A stretch of DNA of 7,098 nucleotides from JBKHBQ01 sp046542305 (GTDB taxonomy: Bacteria > Bacteroidota > Bacteroidia > Bacteroidales > 4484-276). This document shows positions 1-6,439 of this stretch, piece by piece. The position numbers and the translations under genes were made by a program. The notes under the pieces are model-generated. The model did not search any database. It was given only the letters and a program-made list of their open reading frames with translations, and was not told the DNA's origin. The stretch spans positions 1 through 7,098 of the forward strand of contig JBKHBQ010000202.1 of NCBI GenBank assembly GCA_046542305.1. The letters are read 5' to 3'. Every line of letters starts with the position of its first letter. The first letter of the stretch is position 1.

Positions 1-303
1 ACCCAGCACCACGGTATTTTTGGGCATCACCATCGCTCCGCCGTGCCCGTCGTCCTCGAAATCGGTAAGCAGCACGTAAGTTTTATCTTGTGCATAATCC
101 CAATGGTCTTTATGAAAACCAAGGGCATTGTGAAAGGTACGCACTACATGGGGCATGATATAGGAATAGCGTTTGCCGAAATAAAGCAATTCCATATCAT
201 TCGTCATAAAACGGTTGATTTTCTGAGCGGAAAGGTTACCGGCAAGAAACAGTGCAAGCCAAAGCGCCAGGCAACAACGAATGATCAGGTGACGCATACC
301 CAT
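1..303 (-). CDS. N-terminal part of an exported protein, possibly TolB-like/peptidase-MA-like (runs off the left edge)
   Basis: An open frame starts with ATG at 303 and runs for 101 codons without a stop to the window edge, so only the N-terminus is visible. Residues 1-27 form a signal peptide: a short start with Arg4 and Arg9, a hydrophobic core (CCLALWLALFLAG) and a cleavage site around LSAQ. A second in-frame ATG at 297 would shorten it by two residues. The mature part includes the segments MPHVVRTFHNALGF, then KTYVLLTDFEDDGHGGAMVMP. The pattern 'valine/leucine-rich strand, acidic turn, glycine pair, then P-x-N-T' resembles, from memory, the N-terminal domain of large Bacteroidota exported proteins that join a peptidase-MA-like part to a TolB-type beta-propeller. 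The catalytic region would lie outside the window, so this family call is tentative. The start is 31 bp past the stop of the repeat protein with no terminator between, suggesting co-transcription. No Shine-Dalgarno sequence is seen, as usual in this phylum. Confidence 0.7.
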   Translation of the reverse strand, partial: MGMRHLIIRCCLALWLALFLAGNLSAQKINRFMTNDMELLYFGKRYSYIMPHVVRTFHNALGFHKDHWDYAQDKTYVLLTDFEDDGHGGAMVMPKNTVVLG

Positions 304-334
304 TTTATCTGAGGAAACTTATTACATTGACCGG

Positions 335-1405
335 CTACAGCGTGGGGCCAGCGCCAATTTGCTCCTGATCCAGGAATATGATCGTTCCCAGTTGTTCCAT
401 GCTGTTGAGCAGGACAATCAACCCCAGTTGTTCCATATCACCCGCCAGACCAAGTTCTTCCATATTACCCAATTGTTGCAGATCAATTTTTTCCACGTCA
501 CACACGCCCATCTTTTCCATATCCAGAAACACGGCCAGTTCCACGGCAAGGATGATCACGTTAAGGTTATCCGCGTCGGCAAGCACAATATCCTGCAGTT
601 GCTCCTTATCGAAGATAAAGCCAATTTGCTCCTGGTCCAAAGCAGCCAGTTGCTCCATATCAGCCACAAACTGATCGTTGAAAAACGAATCGAACTGCAA
701 TTCATTTCTGAGGGCCTCCACCCCTGATCTGTCGTTCATCAGTTCGGTTTTTCCGAGATAACGCAGCACCGGCTTATCCTTTGTCACCACGGCTGTCTGT
801 GCCAGGTTCAGGGCGAGCAGGTCGGAGGCATCTTCCAGTTCGCCATGGCTGTGCTCCGGTTGCAAAACCATAAAACCTGCAATGTCATCCCTGAAACTGA
901 TCAGGACATCCTGATAATTTTTCATCCTGAGAATGGCATTCTGCGCATCGTTCAAAAATGAAATAATGGGAACTTCCTCGTTGCGGTCGAGCGTGGTCAC
1001 TGCATTAACGGCACGAAGAATATCTGCCTGTGCGGTTTCGAGGTAAGCGATAAAGTTTTGCAATGACGGCGCATAAATTTGGTTGATTCCGTTAAAATCC
1101 TCCACTGCCGAGGTCTTCTCAAGCACAAGCGCGAGTTCGTTTTGCGATTTCACCGCCTGAAAATAGTAGAACATCAGGAACTTTTCGAACTGGGCTTGTT
1201 TGAGCGTGTCGCCCACCAGTTCATTCCGCAGGCGGATATCATCTTCCGTAACTTTAACGTTCCGGTAGCGGTCTACCTTGCCAATGGTTCCTGCAAGATC
1301 TTCCGTGTCGGTCATGGGATTCATCATAAACAATCCGACCAGCAGCCCGGCCACAAATGCCAGCACGACAAGAACAGCCGATTGTAAAACATTTTTCTTT
1401 TTCAT
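335..1405 (-). CDS. Membrane-anchored protein of unknown function with C-terminal D-x-E-Q-L-G repeats
   Basis: I do not recognise this 356-residue protein. It starts MKKKN, followed by one hydrophobic segment (about residues 6-28), which fits an uncleaved signal anchor or a signal peptide without a clear cleavage site. Residues about 30-245 look mostly helical and charged, with no known catalytic motif seen. From residue 249 to the end it holds about eleven degenerate copies of [D/N/S]-x-E-[Q/K/E]-[L/I/M]-G, starting near residues 249, 257, 266, 277, 295, 303, 308, 314, 323, 335 and 346. Many are separated by short hydrophobic runs such as FIF, IVLA, VIILAV, LIVLL and TIIFL. This tail is acidic with almost no Lys or Arg, unlike the N-terminal part. 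The repeats could form a beta-solenoid-like or adhesive surface, but that is inference. The ATG at 1405 follows an A/T-rich leader with no Shine-Dalgarno, typical of the phylum. It is probably co-transcribed with the exported protein that follows. Confidence 0.85.
   Translation of the reverse strand: MKKKNVLQSAVLVVLAFVAGLLVGLFMMNPMTDTEDLAGTIGKVDRYRNVKVTEDDIRLRNELVGDTLKQAQFEKFLMFYYFQAVKSQNELALVLEKTSAVEDFNGINQIYAPSLQNFIAYLETAQADILRAVNAVTTLDRNEEVPIISFLNDAQNAILRMKNYQDVLISFRDDIAGFMVLQPEHSHGELEDASDLLALNLAQTAVVTKDKPVLRYLGKTELMNDRSGVEALRNELQFDSFFNDQFVADMEQLAALDQEQIGFIFDKEQLQDIVLADADNLNVIILAVELAVFLDMEKMGVCDVEKIDLQQLGNMEELGLAGDMEQLGLIVLLNSMEQLGTIIFLDQEQIGAGPTL
353..658 (-). repeat. Internal repeat array in the 3' end of the repeat-protein gene
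   Basis: The DNA behind the D-x-E-Q-L-G motifs keeps near-identical words. On the plus strand, CCCAGTTGTTCCAT is found exactly at 387-400 and 423-436, 36 bp (12 codons) apart. A relative, CCAGTTGCTCCAT, lies at 646-658. A 20-base word starting GCCAATTTGCTCCTG occurs at 353-372 and 620-639 with one mismatch, and encodes the first D-Q-E-Q-I-G pair member near residue 257 and the last near residue 346. Identity at silent positions suggests fairly recent duplication, not only protein-level selection. Units are not of one fixed length. Confidence 0.75.
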
Positions 1406-1538
1406 TTTTTTAATTTTTTAAATGATATCTGAATACCCAAACAATATTTAATGAATTATAGGCCCTGAATTCCTTTCCCAGATTCTGATAATTTTTATTT
1501 GGTTTATAGCTTCGCCTCTCTCCTTTTACTTGCCTGTG

Positions 1539-1570
1539 TAAATTTATAGCTTTTTCGAACTGAAATCAAA
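1539..1570 (-). promoter_or_regulatory. Candidate Bacteroidota housekeeping promoter for the repeat-protein gene
   Basis: On the minus strand TTTG (1570-1567) is followed after 20 bases by TAAATTTA (1546-1539). The Bacteroidota pattern is TTTG then TAnnTTTG, so the -7 box has one mismatch at its last base. It would give a leader of about 125 bases before the ATG at 1405. The -33 box overlaps the end of the possible small ORF. Confidence 0.4.
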
Positions 1571-1724
1571 TAATAAAGGGGAAATCATACGTTTTTTCGT
1601 ACCCGTTACGGGAATGAGCAAAAACAGCGGGTAAGAGACCGCACAATAAGCAAAACCCTGAGATATGCAGAAGTAGTATCACAATAATTCTACCCCCTTT
1701 ACCCCGTCTCCTTACCAACGCCAT
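1566..1724 (-). CDS. Possible small exported or membrane peptide (52 residues)
   Basis: An ATG at 1724 opens 52 codons ending in TGA at 1566-1568. The product has a strongly basic start (residues 5-12, RRRGKGGR), then a long hydrophobic stretch (about residues 13-36, beginning IIVILLL and containing two Cys). It ends that stretch with AVFA followed by a short polar tail, which is the layout of a signal peptide or a single membrane segment. The codons match no family I know. The leader shows no ribosome-binding site, and the end overlaps a candidate promoter for the next gene. It may be a real small membrane peptide, a decayed gene start, or chance. Confidence 0.25.
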   Translation of the reverse strand: MALVRRRGKGGRIIVILLLHISGFCLLCGLLPAVFAHSRNGYEKTYDFPFII

Positions 1725-1808
1725 ATCATCTTCGGTACAACTCCGGTAAAGTTGTGGAAAAACAAGGAGATAAACCGGTGTTTGACCTGAACGATCAATA
1801 AGACTCAG

Positions 1809-3041
1809 CTACTGCTTTTGCACAATTTCCTTAGCAGTGAAAGCCGATTCCTGAAGCACAAGTTCAAATTGCTCTCCAATTCCGGGCATCAGCCCGTTCA
1901 CGATATTCCAGGTGTTGGTGAATACCACCACTGTGAAATCGGTTGCGGGATCGCTTGCCATAAAGCTAAGATATCCTTCATGGGCGCCGGAATGGCCGTA
2001 GCCCAGGTTTTCGGCATACGAAATTCCGCATGTATAATCTGTGCCAGTGTCGGGGGGCACCAGAGGCGAGAGCATCAGGTCGTTTACTGTAGCTGCACTC
2101 AGCACTCCTTCGCCCCTAACCAGCGAACGAAGAAAGTGCGCCAGATCGCCGGGTGTGGTGATCAGGTTGCCCTCAGCCACATTGGCGGAAATATTGGATT
2201 CGGTGGTGTTGATGATCTCGGGCATAAAAATATAACCCGAGGCAAAGGGTTCGGGAATCTGCAGATCGGTACCCTGCCATGGCATTGAGGAGTTCGTAAG
2301 GTTCATCGGTTCAATGACCTGGCTGGTTACGAAATCGGAATAACTCATGCCCGAAACGCGCTCGATAATCTTTCCCAGGATGGAATAACCCGTATTGGAA
2401 TAGTGGTACCCTGTGGCAGGTTCGAAATAATACAGCCCGCAATCAGCATTCACAGCCAACAGTTCGTCGAAGGTAAAGGTGTGGGAATAATCCTGCTCCA
2501 GGATCCACTCGATATAGTTAAGGCCCTTGTAAGGCACATCTGCCGAGATAGTATCGGGGACAAATTCGTTGGACACATCAAAAACTCCGGCCTTGTGCTG
2601 CAACAACTGAAGGATGGTGATCTGATCCTTGTAGGGAATGGCAAAATCGTCATGATCCGGCACATAAGGCATACCGGTTCCCGGTATGGTATCGGTGATC
2701 AGGGCGTGGACGTCCAGTTTCCCCTGTTGGTGAAGCAGCAGAACGGACGTGGCTGTAAAAGTTTTGGTATTGCTGGCAGCCCTGAAATGGATCCCTTCGG
2801 AAGTTCCGGGTTCCATACCCGAAGAAACAAAATAAGAATCGTTTTGACTGATTACCTGCATGGCCACCCCGCCGGGATAGTCCGGATATATGGCAGTGTA
2901 ATCCGTAAGCACCCGGTCGAGCATCGTTTGAAGTTCTCCATGTTTTAATTCATGCCGGCTTGGGTCATCATCCGAATCCTTGGAACAGCCGATCAGAACA
3001 ATCAGCAAACCCATTAATCCTAAACCAAATAAGTGTTTCAT
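1809..3041 (-). CDS. Serine hydrolase of the beta-lactamase/CubicO fold, predicted lipoprotein
   Basis: This 410-residue protein belongs to the penicillin-binding-protein/class C beta-lactamase fold, whose members attack an ester, amide or peptide bond through an acyl-serine. The three motifs are visible: S-x-x-K as S90-N-T-K93 (after RAA), Y-x-N as Y214-S-N216, and the third-strand motif as H350-S-G352 in place of KTG. HxG is typical of the CubicO/esterase-like branch, so a peptidase or esterase role is more likely than antibiotic resistance; the substrate cannot be told. The N-terminus is a lipoprotein signal with lipobox L16-I-G-C19. The residues after Cys19 (SKDSDDD) are acidic, like the lipoprotein export signal that sends Bacteroidota lipoproteins to the cell surface. 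Length is normal for a single-domain member. It appears to be transcribed alone from its own promoter. The start at 3041 is fixed by the signal peptide. Confidence 0.9.
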   Translation of the reverse strand: MKHLFGLGLMGLLIVLIGCSKDSDDDPSRHELKHGELQTMLDRVLTDYTAIYPDYPGGVAMQVISQNDSYFVSSGMEPGTSEGIHFRAASNTKTFTATSVLLLHQQGKLDVHALITDTIPGTGMPYVPDHDDFAIPYKDQITILQLLQHKAGVFDVSNEFVPDTISADVPYKGLNYIEWILEQDYSHTFTFDELLAVNADCGLYYFEPATGYHYSNTGYSILGKIIERVSGMSYSDFVTSQVIEPMNLTNSSMPWQGTDLQIPEPFASGYIFMPEIINTTESNISANVAEGNLITTPGDLAHFLRSLVRGEGVLSAATVNDLMLSPLVPPDTGTDYTCGISYAENLGYGHSGAHEGYLSFMASDPATDFTVVVFTNTWNIVNGLMPGIGEQFELVLQESAFTAKEIVQKQ

Positions 3042-3100
3042 TTTTAATAATGATAAGTAAGTAAATGAGATTATCGCATCTTAAATCACGCTTAAAAAGC

Positions 3101-3133
3101 CAAAGATAGATATTTAGCTGATTATACCGCAAA
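3101..3133 (-). promoter_or_regulatory. Bacteroidota-type promoter for the serine hydrolase gene
   Basis: On the minus strand TTTG (3133-3130) is followed after 21 bases by TATCTTTG (3108-3101), an exact match to TAnnTTTG with suitable spacing. Transcription would start near 3095, leaving a leader of about 55 bases. A second TAnnTTTG match (TATATTTG, 3142-3135) lies just upstream but has no -33 box at the right distance. Confidence 0.6.
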
Positions 3134-3230
3134 GCAAATATAAAAAATTACTGAATTTGATGTTGCATTGCAGGTCAGCTTCCTGAGGGTGCATGCCGCC
3201 GGGGTAGCTGTCGCTGTGAAAGGCCGTATA

Positions 3231-3252
3231 TAAAAAAGTCAGGTTTTCCTGA
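3231..3252 (-). terminator. Probable rho-independent terminator of the YceI-kinase-regulator unit
   Basis: Reading the minus strand, TCAGG-AAAA-CCTGA forms a 5-bp stem (3252-3239) followed by C and a run of six T (3237-3232). It lies about 90 bp after the regulator's stop and upstream of the hydrolase promoter, where a terminator is expected. The stem is short, so efficiency is uncertain. Confidence 0.5.
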
Positions 3253-3338
3253 ATCTGGTTTGGCTTAACCTCCTAATATTGGCTGAATCCGGGCTGGAAT
3301 TTATACAGCAACATCCAACATTATATTTTTTACGGCCA

Positions 3339-4679
3339 TTACTTCACCGGCTCCATCCTGTATTTCTTTATTTTATTGTACAGGGTTACGCGGTCCACCT
3401 GCAGGGTTCGGGCGGATTTTGAAATATTCCAGTCATATTCGTTCAGCACGGCGAGGATGTGTTTTTTTTCGTGTTCTTCGAGGCTTTCGAAATGGTGATC
3501 TTTTTCTTCCACATCGATGGGAAGGTCGTTCATTCTGATCTCCCGGCCGTCGCAGAGCAGAATGGCCCTTTCGATCATATTTTCCAACTCGCGGATATTT
3601 CCCGGAAAGTCATATTCCTGTAACTGTTTCAAGGTGGATTCGGCAATGGTTACCTTTTCGCGGCTCATGGTATTGCAATACTTTTCGATGAAATGATCCA
3701 CCAGCAACGGAACATCTTCACGCCGCTCGCGCAGGGGCGGAATGTGAATGCTGGCAATGTTGAGCCGGTAATACAAATCTTCGCGGAAGTTTTGCTTTAG
3801 CACCTGTTCCTTCAGGTTTTCCTTGGTGGTACATATCAGCCTGAAATCGGAATTGATTTCCCGCTTTCCTCCGATGCGGCTGAAAGTTTTCGATTCGATC
3901 ACCTGCAGCAGCTTTAGCTGTATCTCCATGGACACAGCAGAGATTTCATCCAGCAAAACGGTTCCCCCGTCAGCTTCTTCGAAATGGCCGCTGCGGTCGA
4001 TGAGTGCGCCCGGCATGGCGCCCTTTTCGTGGCCGAAGAGTTCGCTGCGGGCAAGGTCGCCGGAAAGGGCTCCACAATGTACCGATAGCATGGGAAAGTA
4101 TTTTCTGGAGGAATTGGCATGGATAAGCCTTGCCAGCATTTCCTTTCCTGTGCCCTTCTCACCGGTAATCAGCACCGGCGAATTCGATTTTGATGCGGCC
4201 TTTACCCGTTTCAGGACACCGAACATGGCCTTGCTGTTGCCGATGACATGATCGGTATTTTCCAGATCGATTTCCCTGATCTGCGAGGTTTTCTTTTCGA
4301 CCTTATTCAGGATCTGGTAAGAAATTTTCCTGATCAGCTTCGAAAGATCTTCAGGGTCGAAAGGTTTGGTAATGTAGTCGTAGGCGCCGTCTTTCATTGC
4401 CTGCACCGCCGTATCCACCGAAGCGAATGCTGTCATGATGATCACCACGGCATCTTCGGTGAGTGTTTGTATCCTGCGGTTCAACTCAATGCCGTCCATT
4501 CCCGGCATTTTTATGTCGGCAAGCACAATGTCGTAACTGCCCACCTGCATCATCGACAGGGCTTCCCGGGCATTTTTGGCACAGGATACCTCATATCCGT
4601 CATCGGTAAACCACTGGTGCAGCGAATCTCTTACATATCTTTCATCATCAACAATCAGTATCGTAATGTTCCTTGTCAT
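3339..4679 (-). CDS. NtrC-family sigma-54-dependent response regulator with a GAMPGA loop
   Basis: This 446-residue cytoplasmic regulator has the full three-part NtrC layout. Receiver, residues 1-120: acidic pair D11-D12, phospho-acceptor D55, T83 and K105. AAA+ domain, about 143-380: Walker A G173-EKGTGK-E180 (usual GESGTGKE), Walker B around GGTVLLDE (238-245), arginines R299 and R305 in FREDLYYRLN, and a sensor-2 PGNIREL motif. Fis-type helix-turn-helix, about 401-446. The loop that contacts sigma-54, normally GAFTGA after ELFGHEK, is GAMPGA at 220-225 (4005-4022); the clear frame and normal flanks argue against sequencing error. The preceding VNCAAL motif is also changed, to VHCGAL. The ATG at 4679 lies inside the kinase gene, overlapping its end by 32 bases, which indicates co-translation. 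Its partner is therefore the kinase. Target promoters are not known, though a sigma-54-like site lies upstream of the unit's first gene. Confidence 0.95.
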   Translation of the reverse strand: MTRNITILIVDDERYVRDSLHQWFTDDGYEVSCAKNAREALSMMQVGSYDIVLADIKMPGMDGIELNRRIQTLTEDAVVIIMTAFASVDTAVQAMKDGAYDYITKPFDPEDLSKLIRKISYQILNKVEKKTSQIREIDLENTDHVIGNSKAMFGVLKRVKAASKSNSPVLITGEKGTGKEMLARLIHANSSRKYFPMLSVHCGALSGDLARSELFGHEKGAMPGALIDRSGHFEEADGGTVLLDEISAVSMEIQLKLLQVIESKTFSRIGGKREINSDFRLICTTKENLKEQVLKQNFREDLYYRLNIASIHIPPLRERREDVPLLVDHFIEKYCNTMSREKVTIAESTLKQLQEYDFPGNIRELENMIERAILLCDGREIRMNDLPIDVEEKDHHFESLEEHEKKHILAVLNEYDWNISKSARTLQVDRVTLYNKIKKYRMEPVK

Positions 4680-6360
4680 TGGCAGTGTGTTGGTTTTTGT
4701 TTAGTGGTAATGTCACCGAAACCGTTGTTCCCTTCATGATTTCGGATGAGATAATTATTTTTCCTTTGTGGTTTTGCACGATCCCATGAACGATCGCCAG
4801 GCCCAACCCGAGGCTGTCGGTCTTTTCTTTTGAGGAGAAGAAAGGTTCGAAAATGTGTTTCATGTCTTCTTCTGAAATCCCGTTGCCTGTATCTGAAATG
4901 CTGAATTTTACATGATTCTCATCAGGATTTTCGGTGCGGATGGTGATGGCTCCCGGTCCGGAAACCGCATCACAGGCATTCACCAGGATCGCCACACAGG
5001 CCTGCTTCAACTGGTTATCGTTGCAAAATACCAGGTCGCATTCTGCAGAAAAATCCATGCGGAATTCGATATCCGACACACGCATCTGATGATCCAGCAG
5101 GTGATGGGTATAGGTGAGGATGTCGTGCAGATGTTTCACTTCAAAATTTTGTCTGTCCTTACGCGAAAAATCAAGCAGTCCTTTTACAATGTCGCCACAG
5201 CGTTTGGTTTCGCTTTCGATAATGTTCAGGTATTTTATTACCGAAAGATTGAGCTCAGCATGATTCTGCTTTTCGAGTTGTTTGTGTACGATCTTGGTAA
5301 ATGTGAGCACGCTGGTAAGCGGGTTATTGATCTCATGCGCCACCGAAGAGGAAAGCTTTCCCAGTGAAGCCATCTTTTCCACATGAATCATCTCGCCCTG
5401 CATTTTGGTGAGTTCGTCAGATTTTTTACGCACCATATCTTCCAGGTGATCCGACCAGTTTTTCAATTCCTGATTGGCGTTGCTCAGTTTATCGAGCATG
5501 TTGTTAAAAGCCATTGATACCGTGCGCATGTCGTTGAGAAGGTCGGGGGTGATTTCCAGCCGCATGTCCGTATTTCCTGCAGCCACGGCTTCGCTGGCCG
5601 TAACAATGGCATTGAGCGGGTGCTTGATCTTTCGCCTGGTGAATACGATGAGGATCAGTACCAGCAGCACGGTGCTGATGGCGGCCATGATAAAGAACCG
5701 CTTTGATGAACGGGCTACCGCAGTGTCGATATTTTTGAGCGGCATTTTGATGATGAGCGAACCCAGCACCTCCTGGGTTTCGTTATGTGCGTGGCACGAA
5801 CTTACACTACAGGTTCGGTCGTTCAGGATCGGCGACCGGATCATAAGTTGCCGGAAGGGTTTTGCATTACTTTTCGCGCTGGCATTGCAGGCACTGTACT
5901 CGTTGATGATCCGGTATGCTTTTTCCTTCAGCGGAAACATTTCCCTGAGGTTTTCATGGCAATGCTTGCATTCGGCATCGCCCTTCACACTCGACTTGTA
6001 CGAAAACGAAGCATAAGCCAGTTCATCCTTGCTGTTGTAAAGGCTTACCTCGTCGATACCGGGCATGGTCTTGATCAGGTCCAGGGTGTTTTGCAACTGC
6101 TGCTTGTCGTTCATCAGCATCGAACGGTAAAGCGCACCTTCCACCACCGAACCGATGTTATTGCCGTTTTGTGTGATGACCGTATTGAGGTGGTTTTTGT
6201 ATACCGAACGGAAAATAAATCCAAAACTCAGAAACAGGAAAAGCGAAAGCAGGGTAATGATAAAGATCACCCTCCCGAAAATCGAATGGAAAATCAGGTG
6301 CCTCCTGTAAAAGGCCTTCAGCCTGTGAATGATCCTTATGTACCTGAATTTGTTCAGCAT
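4648..6360 (-). CDS. Membrane sensor histidine kinase with c-type heme motifs in its periplasmic domain
   Basis: This 570-residue kinase has a first membrane helix (about 30-50), a periplasmic sensor domain (about 51-220), a second helix (222-241), a HAMP linker, a short coiled coil, and a transmitter. Transmitter motifs are intact: H342-E-I-N-N-P phospho-acceptor, N-box around N461, D490-T-G-N-G, FEPFF (504-508) and G518-LGL. The sensor domain contains C131-K-H-C-H135, a classical CXXCH heme c site, and C184-SVSS-C-H190, a CX4CH variant. The second sits before the segment EVLGSLIIKMPL, like the N-x-x-C...CH...LG layout I recall from heme-containing kinases of Geobacter and Desulfovibrio relatives. 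The family usually senses redox state or small gases, but the signal here is inferred. It would hand phosphate to D55 of the overlapping regulator. It follows the YceI gene after 79 bp with no promoter seen. The start at 6360 gives a long basic cytoplasmic stretch before the first helix; ATGs shortly upstream lie in the same region but seem less likely. Confidence 0.93.
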   Translation of the reverse strand: MLNKFRYIRIIHRLKAFYRRHLIFHSIFGRVIFIITLLSLFLFLSFGFIFRSVYKNHLNTVITQNGNNIGSVVEGALYRSMLMNDKQQLQNTLDLIKTMPGIDEVSLYNSKDELAYASFSYKSSVKGDAECKHCHENLREMFPLKEKAYRIINEYSACNASAKSNAKPFRQLMIRSPILNDRTCSVSSCHAHNETQEVLGSLIIKMPLKNIDTAVARSSKRFFIMAAISTVLLVLILIVFTRRKIKHPLNAIVTASEAVAAGNTDMRLEITPDLLNDMRTVSMAFNNMLDKLSNANQELKNWSDHLEDMVRKKSDELTKMQGEMIHVEKMASLGKLSSSVAHEINNPLTSVLTFTKIVHKQLEKQNHAELNLSVIKYLNIIESETKRCGDIVKGLLDFSRKDRQNFEVKHLHDILTYTHHLLDHQMRVSDIEFRMDFSAECDLVFCNDNQLKQACVAILVNACDAVSGPGAITIRTENPDENHVKFSISDTGNGISEEDMKHIFEPFFSSKEKTDSLGLGLAIVHGIVQNHKGKIIISSEIMKGTTVSVTLPLNKNQHTANDKEHYDTDC

Positions 6361-6439
6361 TTCACTTGTTCATTTCATCATCGGTTTCCTTCACCGGAAG
6401 CCAGTAAAAATACCCAAATTCCATTATGCCGCCAACCGG

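Larger units (their letters stand above)
1406..1808. other. 403-bp intergenic region between the serine hydrolase and the repeat-protein gene
   Basis: This stretch is AT-rich near the repeat-protein start and closer to coding composition in its right half. It holds a candidate promoter (1539-1570), a short possible ORF (1566-1724) and some small inverted repeats: ACAACT/AGTTGT around a 7-base loop at 1737-1755, and CCCGT-T-ACGGG near 1602-1612. None of the hairpins is followed by a T-tract in the minus direction, so no terminator for the hydrolase gene is evident. I see no tRNA, structured RNA or longer gene here. Confidence 0.6.

Noticed and set aside
359..727. Plus-strand ORF of 122 residues rich in FHIT/FHV repeats opposite the repeat protein
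   Set aside because: It is the antisense of the D-x-E-Q-L-G array: repeats in one strand force repeats in the other. It has no signal, no leader and no known domain.
1627..1640. GG-N10-GC spacing on the minus strand as a second sigma-54 promoter, for the repeat-protein gene
   Set aside because: Outside the GG and GC almost no consensus bases match, and it lies over 200 bp from the start codon inside another possible ORF.
1737..1755. Hairpin ACAACT-N7-AGTTGT as a terminator for the serine hydrolase gene
   Set aside because: The stem is only 6 bp and no T-tract follows in the minus direction.
3170..3228. Locally GC-rich stretch between the terminator and the hydrolase promoter as a gene remnant
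   Set aside because: All frames are broken by stops within a short distance and no recognisable peptide is left.
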